A stretch of DNA of 60,959 bases from assembly GCA_019912425.1 (NCBI GenBank), contig JAIOIU010000039.1, positions 1 to 60,959 on the forward strand, read 5' to 3'. The DNA is from Candidatus Methylomirabilis tolerans. Its GTDB lineage: Bacteria; Methylomirabilota; Methylomirabilia; Methylomirabilales; Methylomirabilaceae. The position numbers were made by a program, and so were the translations under genes. The notes under the pieces were generated by a model. It searched no databases and was not told where the DNA came from. It was given only the letters and a program-made list of their open reading frames with translations. Within the stretch, counting starts at the first letter, position 1; the number at the start of each line of letters is the position of its first letter. This document shows positions 8,207-16,479 of the stretch, piece by piece.

Positions 8207-8425
8207 ATGCTGATTACGTTGAAGGTTGATGGGAGTTCTTACAACCGGCTGGTCGCAAAGAGCGAGGTAAAGAGGGGCTATCTGTTAGGCCTCTCTCCAT
8301 ATTTCGATGATCAATTTGTGCTGAGCCCCATCGATGGAACCATCGAACGAATTTCGTACAACAGGGAAGAGCAGGCACTGCGTATCAGTATTCGACCAAT
8401 GGGCGGGCAACAACGGGCAGCTTAA
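8207..8425 (+). CDS. Small barrel-sandwich-hybrid-like protein
   Basis: This 72-residue protein starts at the ATG preceded by AAAGGAGG five bases upstream. An in-frame ATG at 8171 has no such site. Residues 20-68 (EVKRGYLLGLSPYFDDQ, then SPIDGTIERISYNREEQALR) resemble the swinging-arm barrel-sandwich hybrid of biotinyl/lipoyl carriers and RnfC, but there is no modifiable lysine motif (MKM or DKA). It is first in a row with a STAS-like gene and a phosphate porin behind a putative Pho box. Function not known. Confidence 0.6.
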   Translation: MLITLKVDGSSYNRLVAKSEVKRGYLLGLSPYFDDQFVLSPIDGTIERISYNREEQALRISIRPMGGQQRAA

Positions 8426-8447
8426 CCATAACAAAGAGGAGTGGCGT

Positions 8448-8807
8448 ATGCGATACCGGATCACAAAATTCAGGGGGCGCCTGATTATCGAGCTTAATGG
8501 GAGGGCGCAGTCCGACGAGTCAGCCAGAGCACGCTGGGTCCTCTCGCCGTTTCTCCGGCGTCCTGGCGTAAAAGCCATCCTCCACTTGGCCGAGTTGCGC
8601 AAGATTGGTATCCCGGAGATAGAGGTCTTGGAGATGATCCGCCAAGAGGTTGAGGCTCAGCGCGGTACCCTCCGGCTGTGCGCCCTTCGAGACGACATTC
8701 GAGCAAAGTTCGATCGACACCTCTTCCTGCACGTCTACGAATTGTATGACGACCTGGAAAGCAGCCTCTCAGAGATGCCAGACCAACACCTGAAGATGTC
8801 AGCCTGA
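8448..8807 (+). CDS. STAS-like domain protein
   Basis: The 119-residue product begins at ATG 8448 after AAAGAGGAG. The pattern RGRLIIELNGRAQSDESARARWVL, LRRPGVKAILHLAELRKIGI and GTLRLCALRDDIRAKFDRHLF follows the strand-helix order of STAS / anti-sigma-antagonist domains. The usual phosphorylatable serine after the D-x-S turn is not obvious (AELRKIGI takes its place), so phospho-switching is unlikely. It lies 22 bp after the small BSH-like gene and 166 bp before the porin. A regulatory role in phosphate starvation is inference from position only. Confidence 0.55.
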   Translation: MRYRITKFRGRLIIELNGRAQSDESARARWVLSPFLRRPGVKAILHLAELRKIGIPEIEVLEMIRQEVEAQRGTLRLCALRDDIRAKFDRHLFLHVYELYDDLESSLSEMPDQHLKMSA

Positions 8808-8973
8808 ATCGATCGAAGGAGCTGAGACCATGTGTAAGTATCTGCGACGTCCTGCACCAGGAGGACAGGCACCACATGTCAATACTCAGTCGGCGTTACC
8901 ACCCACGGTCTTACACCGCAACGAGGAAGTCCGCGTTAACCATCTTTATCACAATCACACAAGGAGACAAGGC

Positions 8974-10371
8974 ATGGGACGATTTCTACGCAAGATCTTT
9001 TTTCTCGCGATAACACTTAGCATGGCGCTGGCGTTCGGTCCGTTCGCTTCGGCGGCTGTGGCAGCCCAAACAAAAGAGGATAAGGCGGTCCTGGACGAAT
9101 TACTGGACATCTTGAAAGACAAAGGCCACATTACCGAAGACAAATACCAGGAACTCAAGACGCGAGCGAAGAAAGAAGGGGCCGAGAGGTTACTGGCGGG
9201 ACTCAAGGACTGGACCCCCTATCTCAAATCCGCGGACGGGCAGCACAAGGTCGAACTGCACGGGCGACTCAATTTCGACGTACGCTCCTACGAGGGGGAT
9301 GCCAAGAAACTGGACAGCAAACGCAGCAACGAGTCCTCCCCGCGCAGCGACCTCATCACAAATCTCCTGGTCCGCAGAGCTCGCATCGGGATCGATGCGA
9401 CGTTTTTCAAGTACTTGGACTTCAAGGTGGAGGGAGAATTTAGCGAGGGAAGCTCATTCAACTTGACTGATGGCTACGGAGAATTGAACTACTGGCCGGA
9501 ACTCAGAGTCAGGGGCGGCCAGTTCAAGGTTCCCTTCAGCTTCGAGGAGCTGACCTCTTCCCGATTCATCGACTTTGTAGAGCGATCAGTCGTCAACAAC
9601 TTAGTTCCAGCCCGCGATGTCGGCGCGATGATGCATGGAACTCTCCTTGGGGGAACGCTCGATTATTCGGCCGGGATCTTCAACGGCACCGGACAGAACA
9701 CCTCGGACAAGAACGACGCCAAGGATTACGCGGGTCGTCTGCTGGTCCGTCCATTCAAGCTGCTCGACATTCCAGCACTCCAAAAGCTCCATATCGCCGG
9801 CCACATGACCTACGGCGATCAGGACAAGGGGGACAGCCTGCGTGGGCGTACGGATGCCCGGTTCGAATTCTTCCCGCGCGTCCCGACGCAAGGGGATCGG
9901 GTCCGCTACGGCTTTGAGGTGGTCCACGCCTACGGTCCCTTTGGGCTATACGGCGAGTACGTGAAAACCAAGGAGGAGCGTGAGGGACTCGGAACCGGAG
10001 GCAGCAACCTCGCCGATGTCGATGGCCGTGGTTGGTACGTCGCCGGGACCTGGCTCGTGACGGGTGAGGAGAAGATTCACGGGAAGGCGCCCAAGGTCAA
10101 GAGTAATTTCGATCCCCGAACGGGTGGCCTGGGGGCGGTGGAGCTTGTGGCCCGATTTGCCCAACTCGACTTCGATTCCGACGACCCGCTGGCCAGCCCT
10201 GGTGAGAACGGTGTCGATGCATTGACCGTCGGCTTCAACTGGTACCTCAGCCCGAATACCCGCCTGATGTTCAACTGGGTGAATAACTGGTATGACAACG
10301 ACAAGATGACCCCGATTAAAGGTGACGACTCGTCGTGGGAGATTACATCGCGACTGGCGGTGTGGTTCTAA
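8974..10371 (+). CDS. Phosphate-selective porin (OprO/OprP family)
   Basis: The start at 8974 (AAGGAG seven bases upstream) gives a 465-residue protein with a signal peptide of about 30 residues (MGRFLRKIFFLAITLSMALA, cleavage near SAAVAAQ). A short helical stretch with TEDKYQELKTRAKKEG follows. Then comes an outer-membrane beta-barrel with repeated aromatic strands, ending in a terminal aromatic residue (VWF). This layout is that of phosphate-selective porins O and P, trimeric channels that bring phosphate or polyphosphate across the outer membrane. It lies next to pstS and behind a putative Pho box, so phosphate-starvation control is likely. A longer upstream start at 8830 would bury the signal peptide and is rejected. 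Confidence 0.85.
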   Translation: MGRFLRKIFFLAITLSMALAFGPFASAAVAAQTKEDKAVLDELLDILKDKGHITEDKYQELKTRAKKEGAERLLAGLKDWTPYLKSADGQHKVELHGRLNFDVRSYEGDAKKLDSKRSNESSPRSDLITNLLVRRARIGIDATFFKYLDFKVEGEFSEGSSFNLTDGYGELNYWPELRVRGGQFKVPFSFEELTSSRFIDFVERSVVNNLVPARDVGAMMHGTLLGGTLDYSAGIFNGTGQNTSDKNDAKDYAGRLLVRPFKLLDIPALQKLHIAGHMTYGDQDKGDSLRGRTDARFEFFPRVPTQGDRVRYGFEVVHAYGPFGLYGEYVKTKEEREGLGTGGSNLADVDGRGWYVAGTWLVTGEEKIHGKAPKVKSNFDPRTGGLGAVELVARFAQLDFDSDDPLASPGENGVDALTVGFNWYLSPNTRLMFNWVNNWYDNDKMTPIKGDDSSWEITSRLAVWF

Positions 10372-10399
10372 GACCAGCCTGATGCTTCCACGCCCGTGA

Positions 10400-10459
10400 G
10401 GCCCATCGCCGTCTCTGACATGGGGAGCCTCCCTCCTCCAGGCAGGACGGCGATGGGCC
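10400..10459 (+). terminator. Strong hairpin after the porin gene
   Basis: Fourteen perfectly paired bases (10400-10413 GGCCCATCGCCGTC with 10446-10459) enclose a loop that holds a smaller GGGAG/CTCCC hairpin. No U-run follows, so it may act as a Rho-assisted terminator or an mRNA 3-prime stabiliser separating the porin unit from pstS. Confidence 0.6.
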
Positions 10460-10511
10460 GATTTCGGGACGCAATGCACACATGACTCTCTGGTATGCAC
10501 TTCATCAATAT

Positions 10512-10545
10512 GTAACATAACCGTAACATGGACGTAACGTGATCG
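10512..10545 (+). promoter_or_regulatory. Putative Pho box in front of pstS
   Basis: GTAAC occurs at 10512, 10523 and 10534, exactly 11 bp apart, in the units GTAACATAACC, GTAACATGGAC and GTAACGTGATC. This is the tandem direct-repeat layout of PhoB sites, which replace the -35 box. A -10-like TATGTAAT lies at 10554-10561, and pstS starts at 10587. Confidence 0.7.
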
Positions 10546-10586
10546 TTATACCGTATGTAATAGTCTTTTGACAAAGGAGGCTGACG

Positions 10587-11597
10587 ATGTTCAGACAGAA
10601 GAACGGTACAAAGAGAAAAGGTTATACCTTTTTACTGCTGCTTGCGGAGATCGTGTGCTCGGTCTTGCTCTGGTCTGCACTCGCCGTGGCCGATGTCCTC
10701 AAGGTAGACCCGGCGCTCCCAACCTACAAGGCGGTCAGCGGTGTCTCGGGCAACCTGTCGAGTGTCGGATCGGATACCTTGAACAACCTGATGACGTTCT
10801 GGGCCGAAACGTTCAACAAGTATTACCCCAATGTGAAGATCCAGATCGAGGGGAAAGGTTCCTCTACGGCTCCACCGGCGCTGATCTCCGGCACCGCTCA
10901 GCTCGGCCCCATGTCCCGTCCCATGAAAGGGACCGAGATCGATGCCTTTGAAAAGAAGTTCGGCTACAAGCCGACGGGGCTCCGCAGTGCCGTGGATGCC
11001 CTGGCGGTGTTTGTGCATAAGGATAACCCGATCAAGTGTCTGACCATTGCGCAAGTGGACGCTATCTTTTCCAAGTCCAGGCGCTACGGTCACAAGGAAG
11101 ACGTCAAAACCTGGGGGCAGCTCGGCTTGACCGGCGACTGGGCCAATCGCCCGATCAGTCTGTTTGGCCGAAACTCGGCCTCCGGCACGTACGGGTTCTT
11201 CAAGGAGCATGCGCTGAAGAACGGCGACTACAAAGATGAGTTGAAGGAACAGCCCGGCTCGGCCTCTGTCGTCCAGGGGGTGGCTGTTGATCGCTACGCC
11301 ATGGGCTATAGTGGCATCGGCTACGCGACGCCTGACGTACGCGCTGTTCCGCTGAGCGAAAAAGAAGGCGGCGCGTGCGCTGAGGCCACAGCGGACAACG
11401 CCTATTCCGGGAAGTACCCACTGTCACGATTTCTGTTCATCTACGTCAATAGGGCGCCGGACAAGCACCTTGACCCTCTCACCCGTGAGTTCGCCAGGTT
11501 TTTACTCTCAAAGGATGGACAACAGGCCGTGATCAAGGACGGATACTTTCCAATCCCGAACTCCATCGCCAAGGAAGAGCTGAGCAAGGCGCTCTAA
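10587..11597 (+). CDS. pstS: Phosphate ABC transporter substrate-binding protein PstS
   Basis: A 336-residue periplasmic phosphate receptor. Residues 12-35 form a signal peptide ([16 protein letters not shown]). Binding-loop motifs are clear: [37 protein letters not shown] and the phosphate-contacting [16 protein letters not shown] 10587 follows AAAGGAGG. It is first in the pst operon behind a Pho box and delivers phosphate to PstCA. Length is usual. Confidence 0.95.
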   Translation: MFRQKNGTKRKGYTFLLLLAEIVCSVLLWSALAVADVLKVDPALPTYKAVSGVSGNLSSVGSDTLNNLMTFWAETFNKYYPNVKIQIEGKGSSTAPPALISGTAQLGPMSRPMKGTEIDAFEKKFGYKPTGLRSAVDALAVFVHKDNPIKCLTIAQVDAIFSKSRRYGHKEDVKTWGQLGLTGDWANRPISLFGRNSASGTYGFFKEHALKNGDYKDELKEQPGSASVVQGVAVDRYAMGYSGIGYATPDVRAVPLSEKEGGACAEATADNAYSGKYPLSRFLFIYVNRAPDKHLDPLTREFARFLLSKDGQQAVIKDGYFPIPNSIAKEELSKAL

Positions 11598-11616
11598 TGG
11601 CTTCCTGAACCGATCC

Positions 11617-13887
11617 ATGGAGGACAGCACAAAGGTTGTTGCACCGGGCGAGCCGTTACAAGCGGCTCGCCCGGTTATCGTCCCGCGCCGCAAGATCACG
11701 CGGCGCCTCCTGCTGGATCGCCTCGCCCGTTGGATCGTGACGCTCGGGGGGGCGGCGATCATCGTCTCTATTCTGGCCATCCTGTTCGTCATTGCCGCCG
11801 GGGTCTACCCCCTCTTCAGGAAGCCCACAGCGGTGCTGCTGGGAGAGCTCGCCACGAGCCTCGATTCGACCCCGCTGGCAGTCGGGGTGGATGAATACCG
11901 TGAGATCGTCTACGTGGTTACAGCCTCCGGCGTGCAGTTCGTGTCCGTCAAGGACGGCAGCGTGCTGCCATCTAATCCGCTGCAGGGACTGCGCGGCGCC
12001 ACGGTCGTCGGGACATCGGGCTTGGGACGAGGTCCGCTCTTGCTGGGACTCTCGGATGGGCGCGCGATCCCCGTAGAGGTCGGGTTCTCGGTCACCTTCC
12101 CGGATGGAAAGCGCCGTGTCGAATCCGAGCTGACGGCTGTCGATCCAATTGCAGTTGATCCGGAGCAACATCCACTGACGCGGCTCGCCTACGCCTCTAC
12201 CCCCAACGGGCCTATGACAGCGGCTGCCATCGGTCCAAAGGCTCTCATTCTCGTCACTGTCAAAGAGACGAAGGCCCTGATTGGTCCAACCACGAAGGAA
12301 GAGTCGCGCCAACGCCTCACTCTGCCAATCGAGGGGGAGATCACTTCGCTGGCCCTCGATGGTCGCGGCGAGGATCTGTTCGTCGGAACATCGTTCGGCC
12401 AAGTCATCAGGGTAGACCTCCGAGACCCGAACGATCCGAAGGTTGCCGACATTGCCGCTGCCACGACCCGACCCGGAATCGGCGTGAGTATGGTGGGATT
12501 CCTGATCGGAGACCGCACGCTAATCGTGGGTGATGCGATGGGCGGCGTCGGCTCGTGGCAACTCGTACGAGCGGATGGCGAAGGGCAGCGCCTGGTGAAG
12601 GTCTATGACTTTCTGGCTCACACGGGGCCCGTCGTCGCCTTCGCCCCGTCCCGTCGCGATAAGGGGTTTGTGACGGCGGACGCCTCCGGCATCATCCACA
12701 TCCACTATGGCACCACGGGGAAGACCTTACTGACGCTCAAGGCTGCAGATGTGGGACTGAACGCGGTCACCTTCGCCCCTAAAGTCGACGGCGTCATAAC
12801 AGTGAATGCGAAGGGGGGCCTCTCACAGTGGACCGTAGAGAACCCCCACCCGGAGATCAGTTGGGGGAGCCTATTCGGCAAGCTCTGGTACGAGGGGTAC
12901 CCCGCACCGACCTATGTCTGGCAGTCCACCGGAGGGACCGACGACTTTGAGGCAAAGTTCAGCCTCACCCCGCTCATCTTTGGAACGGTCAAAGGGACAT
13001 TCTACGCCCTGCTCTTCGCGATCCCGCTGGCGCTCCTGGGCGCCCTGTACGCCTCCCAGTTCATGCACCCGACGCTCAAGGGGATCGTGAAGCCAACCGT
13101 AGAGATTATGGCTGCGCTTCCGAGCGTCGTCCTGGGATTCCTGGCAGGCCTTTGGCTTGCGCCCTTTGTCGAAAAGGTCGTTCCCGGCCTCTTCCTCATG
13201 CCGATCATAACCACACTCCTCATCCTGATCGCAATCTTCTGCTGGCGATTCGTTCCCATTAGCGTCCGCAGCCGGGTCAAGGCGGGCACCGAGGTCGCCC
13301 TGCTTATCCCGATCGTCATCCTCGGAGGCTGGATCTCCTTTCAGCTCGGTGGAACAATCGAGCGCCTGTTGCTGTCAGGTGACTATCGAGGCTGGCTCCT
13401 GAGTGTTCTTGGGCTCACCTATGATCAACGAAACTCCCTGGTGGTTGGCATCGCCATGGGCTTCGCCGTCATCCCGATTATCTTTACCATTGCTGAGGAT
13501 TCGCTCTCCAGCGTGCCTCAACACCTTGTGGCCGGTTCGCTCGCGCTTGGCGCCACCCGGTGGCAGACCGCACTGAGGGTTGTCCTGCCGACGGCGAGCC
13601 CTGGGATCTTCTCCGCTATTATGATCGGCTTCGGGCGGGCGGTGGGCGAGACGATGATCGTCCTGATGGCCACGGGGAATACGCCGGTGATGGACTGGAG
13701 TATCTTCAACGGCTTTCGGGCTCTCTCGGCCAACATCGCCGTGGAGCTCCCTGAGGCGCCTGATGGCGGGACACTCTTCCGGATCCTCTTCCTGGCAGCC
13801 CTCCTGCTCTTCGTGATGACATTCATTGTGAACACCCTGGCCGAATTGGTCCGCCTGAAGCTCCGGCAGAGGTATCGCTCCCTATGA
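11617..13887 (+). CDS. pstC: Phosphate ABC transporter permease PstC, long form
   Basis: At 756 residues this is more than twice the length of E. coli PstC. One membrane segment (IVTLGGAAIIVSILAILFVI, residues 39-65) is followed by about 360 residues of beta-propeller-like sequence with WD40-type repeats (HTGPVVAFAPSRRDKGFVTA, LNAVTFAPKVDGVITV). The usual permease core begins near residue 450 (TPLIFGTVKGTFYALLFAI) and carries the EAA-type loop ALGATRWQTALRVVLPTASPG that contacts PstB. Pseudomonas-type PstC also has a big insert, so the long form itself is known. The stop overlaps the pstA start (ATGA). Confidence 0.92.
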   Translation: MEDSTKVVAPGEPLQAARPVIVPRRKITRRLLLDRLARWIVTLGGAAIIVSILAILFVIAAGVYPLFRKPTAVLLGELATSLDSTPLAVGVDEYREIVYVVTASGVQFVSVKDGSVLPSNPLQGLRGATVVGTSGLGRGPLLLGLSDGRAIPVEVGFSVTFPDGKRRVESELTAVDPIAVDPEQHPLTRLAYASTPNGPMTAAAIGPKALILVTVKETKALIGPTTKEESRQRLTLPIEGEITSLALDGRGEDLFVGTSFGQVIRVDLRDPNDPKVADIAAATTRPGIGVSMVGFLIGDRTLIVGDAMGGVGSWQLVRADGEGQRLVKVYDFLAHTGPVVAFAPSRRDKGFVTADASGIIHIHYGTTGKTLLTLKAADVGLNAVTFAPKVDGVITVNAKGGLSQWTVENPHPEISWGSLFGKLWYEGYPAPTYVWQSTGGTDDFEAKFSLTPLIFGTVKGTFYALLFAIPLALLGALYASQFMHPTLKGIVKPTVEIMAALPSVVLGFLAGLWLAPFVEKVVPGLFLMPIITTLLILIAIFCWRFVPISVRSRVKAGTEVALLIPIVILGGWISFQLGGTIERLLLSGDYRGWLLSVLGLTYDQRNSLVVGIAMGFAVIPIIFTIAEDSLSSVPQHLVAGSLALGATRWQTALRVVLPTASPGIFSAIMIGFGRAVGETMIVLMATGNTPVMDWSIFNGFRALSANIAVELPEAPDGGTLFRILFLAALLLFVMTFIVNTLAELVRLKLRQRYRSL

Positions 13888-15503
13888 CGCGATTCTGGAA
13901 GAGCGGCGATCCATTCATCTGGCTTACGGGAGGGGCATTAGCCCTCAACCTTCTCCTGGTGGCCGGACTCGTCCTCCTGGTGCTGCTCAACGGGCTGGGC
14001 TTCTTTTGGCCGTCGGCGATTGTGCATCTGACGCTGTCAGACGGCAAGGAGCTATTAGGCCAGGTGATGCAACGGGAGGTGATCCCGCAACCGGACGCAC
14101 CCCCAGGAACCGCCGCGCGCCACCGGATTCAGGTCAAGGTCGGTAATCGCGACCTGTACGGCGCCGACTTTGTCTGGGTCGAGGAGGCCATGATCGCTCG
14201 CCGCGACGTCCCTGCGCAGGCTGTCCTCATCGAGCGACGGGAGTGGGGCAATCTGTACGGCTTTCTCAAAGAGGTTCGGGATGATGAGCGGGCCGTGACT
14301 TCCGGACCTGAGGCAGCCTGGAGTACTCTTCAGGCCATCCTCCCGGGCGCAACCTCGACGTTTCAGGAGATCAGGCGTATCGAAAAGAAGGAGATCGGGG
14401 CGATCAATGCTGCTCAGGAGAAAATCCGCCTGACGCTCAAGAAGCTCCAACTCTCGGGGCAAGAGGCAGGTTCAAAAACAGCACGGCTCGACCAGGAGAT
14501 GGAGGGTTGGGCGGCCAAGTATCGCGAGCAGGAAGCAAGACTCGCCACGTTGCGCCAGGCCTCCCGACAGACGCTCATCGTCTCGGTCATGGGCGGCCAG
14601 GACACGGAGCTACCGCTTCAGCAGATCGTCCGAATCGTCCGCCCAAACTCGATGGGGGTGTGGTCCAAGAGCGGCATCTATCTATCCAGGCTCTGGGAGT
14701 TCATCTCCGGCGATCCCAGGGAGTCGAACACCGAGGGTGGCGTCTTCCCCGCCATATTCGGTACGGTGATGATGGTGATGATCATGAGCCTCCTCGTCGC
14801 ACCGCTGGGTGTACTGACCGCATTCTACCTTCGGGAGTACGCGAAGCAGGGGGTATTAGTCAGTACGGTCAGGATCGCCGTCAATAATCTGGCCGGCGTC
14901 CCGTCTATCGTCTTTGGGGTCTTTGGTCTCGGCTTTTTCATCTACCTTGTCGGGGGAAGCATCGACCGGCTCTTCTATCCCGAAGCGCTCCCGACTCCGA
15001 CCTTCGGAACAGGGGGAATCTTGTGGGCCTCGTTGACCCTTGCCCTTATGACGGTCCCAGTCGTCATCGTGGCCACGGAGGAGGGGCTGGCAGCTATCCC
15101 GCCCGGGATGCGTGAGGCCTCGCTGGCCCTGGGCGCTACGAAGTTCGAGACGACCTGGCGGGTCGTCCTGCCGGCGGTTATGCCCTCAATCCTCACGGGA
15201 CTCATCCTGGCCATGGCCCGTGCGGTCGGGGAGGTCGCGCCGCTCATGATCACCGGAGTGGTCAAGCTCGCCCCGTCCCTTCCGATCGATAGCGTCTGGC
15301 CGTTCCTCCATCTGGATCGGAAATTCATGCACCTGGGCTTCCATATTTACGACGTCGGGTTTCAATCGCCTAATGTGGACGCCGCCCGGCCGATGGTTTA
15401 CACCACCGCGCTCCTCCTGCTCCTGGTCGTCCTGGTCTTGAACCTGGCAACGATCCTGATCAGGAACCGTCTGCGAAAGAAATATGCGTCTTCAGCGTTC
15501 TAG
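13884..15503 (+). CDS. pstA: Phosphate ABC transporter permease PstA, long form
   Basis: This 539-residue permease has a long extracytoplasmic insert after the first membrane segment. Residues 160-225 are a predicted coiled coil (KKEIGAINAAQEKIRLTLKK onward, rich in E, K and Q). The permease core runs from about residue 290 (TVMMVMIMSLLVAPLGVLTA) with the loop ALGATKFETTWRVVLPAVMPS for PstB. Together with long PstC this probably builds a sizeable periplasmic structure around the channel. It overlaps pstC by four bases. 203 bp with a repeat element separate it from pstB. Confidence 0.92.
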   Translation: MTRFWKSGDPFIWLTGGALALNLLLVAGLVLLVLLNGLGFFWPSAIVHLTLSDGKELLGQVMQREVIPQPDAPPGTAARHRIQVKVGNRDLYGADFVWVEEAMIARRDVPAQAVLIERREWGNLYGFLKEVRDDERAVTSGPEAAWSTLQAILPGATSTFQEIRRIEKKEIGAINAAQEKIRLTLKKLQLSGQEAGSKTARLDQEMEGWAAKYREQEARLATLRQASRQTLIVSVMGGQDTELPLQQIVRIVRPNSMGVWSKSGIYLSRLWEFISGDPRESNTEGGVFPAIFGTVMMVMIMSLLVAPLGVLTAFYLREYAKQGVLVSTVRIAVNNLAGVPSIVFGVFGLGFFIYLVGGSIDRLFYPEALPTPTFGTGGILWASLTLALMTVPVVIVATEEGLAAIPPGMREASLALGATKFETTWRVVLPAVMPSILTGLILAMARAVGEVAPLMITGVVKLAPSLPIDSVWPFLHLDRKFMHLGFHIYDVGFQSPNVDAARPMVYTTALLLLLVVLVLNLATILIRNRLRKKYASSAF

Positions 15504-15558
15504 AGAAAGAGAAAATGTCCTATGATATATAGACAACCACGTAGGTCTTGTCCCGTTT

Positions 15559-15649
15559 GTCATTCCGGGCTCGACAAGCCTGTCCCGTACTTGATACGGG
15601 GGAATCCAGTCGAGCACTCTGGATATCGGCTTCCGCCGGTATGACGAAC
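15559..15649. repeat. Short imperfect palindromic repeat, copy 2
   Basis: It shares the ends GTCATTCC and CCGGTATGACGAAC with the copy at 5174-5235 but is longer inside, with hairpin CCCGTACTTGATACGGG. It sits inside the pst operon between pstA and pstB, where it could attenuate or process the mRNA. No coding capacity. Confidence 0.65.
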
Positions 15650-15706
15650 TCGCGGCAGGCCGAGGGGAATGAACTCCCACTGGATTCAGTTGGATTGTAG
15701 AAACCG

Positions 15707-16471
15707 ATGATGATAACGGAACCGATGATCGAAATCAGGAAGTTGACCCTCAAGTACGGGGAGAAGCTCGCCCTCCAGGATATCAGCCTCGACATCCCCA
15801 AGCATCAGGTCACGGCCTTTATCGGACCGTCGGGGTGCGGAAAGACAACGCTCCTGCGATGTCTCAACCGCATGAACGACCTCATCGATGGGGTGACAGT
15901 CAGCGGGACCATCAGGATCGGCGGGCTCGATATCCATGACCCAGCCCTGGAAATCACGGAACTTCGTAAGCGAGTCGGCATGGTGTTCCAGAAATCGAAC
16001 CCCTTCCCGAAGACGATTTATGATAACGTCGCCTATGGGCCAAGGATCCTCGGTGTCCGCGGACAGTCGACGTTGGCCGAGATCGTGGAAAGGAGTCTGC
16101 AGGCCGCCGCCCTCTGGAACGAGGTCCAGGATCGCCTGCACAGCAGCGCGCTCAGCCTGTCAGGGGGGCAACAGCAGCGGCTGTGCATCGCCAGGGCTAT
16201 TGCTGTCGAACCGGAGGTCCTGCTTATGGACGAACCCTGCTCCGCGCTTGACCCGATCGCCACGGCCAAGATCGAGGAACTGATGGCCGACCTGAAGCAA
16301 CAGTATACGATCGTGATCGTCACCCATAATATGCAACAGGCGGCCCGGGTCTCCGATTACACCGCCTTCCTGTACCTCGGCCAGTTGATTGAGTACGATC
16401 TGACCAGGCAACTCTTCGTCAAACCCTCCAGGCAACAGACGGAGGACTACATTACAGGCCGGTTCGGCTAG
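15707..16471 (+). CDS. pstB: Phosphate ABC transporter ATPase PstB
   Basis: A 254-residue ABC ATPase with Walker [10 protein letters not shown] near residue 40, Q-loop [15 protein letters not shown], signature LSGGQQQRL and Walker [13 protein letters not shown]. The PstB-typical CLNRMNDL follows Walker A. It powers phosphate import through PstCA. Alternative ATGs at codons 2 and 7 are possible starts; family members usually begin close to [12 protein letters not shown]. Eight bases separate it from phoU. Confidence 0.95.
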   Translation: MMITEPMIEIRKLTLKYGEKLALQDISLDIPKHQVTAFIGPSGCGKTTLLRCLNRMNDLIDGVTVSGTIRIGGLDIHDPALEITELRKRVGMVFQKSNPFPKTIYDNVAYGPRILGVRGQSTLAEIVERSLQAAALWNEVQDRLHSSALSLSGGQQQRLCIARAIAVEPEVLLMDEPCSALDPIATAKIEELMADLKQQYTIVIVTHNMQQAARVSDYTAFLYLGQLIEYDLTRQLFVKPSRQQTEDYITGRFG

Positions 16472-16479
16472 GACAACAC

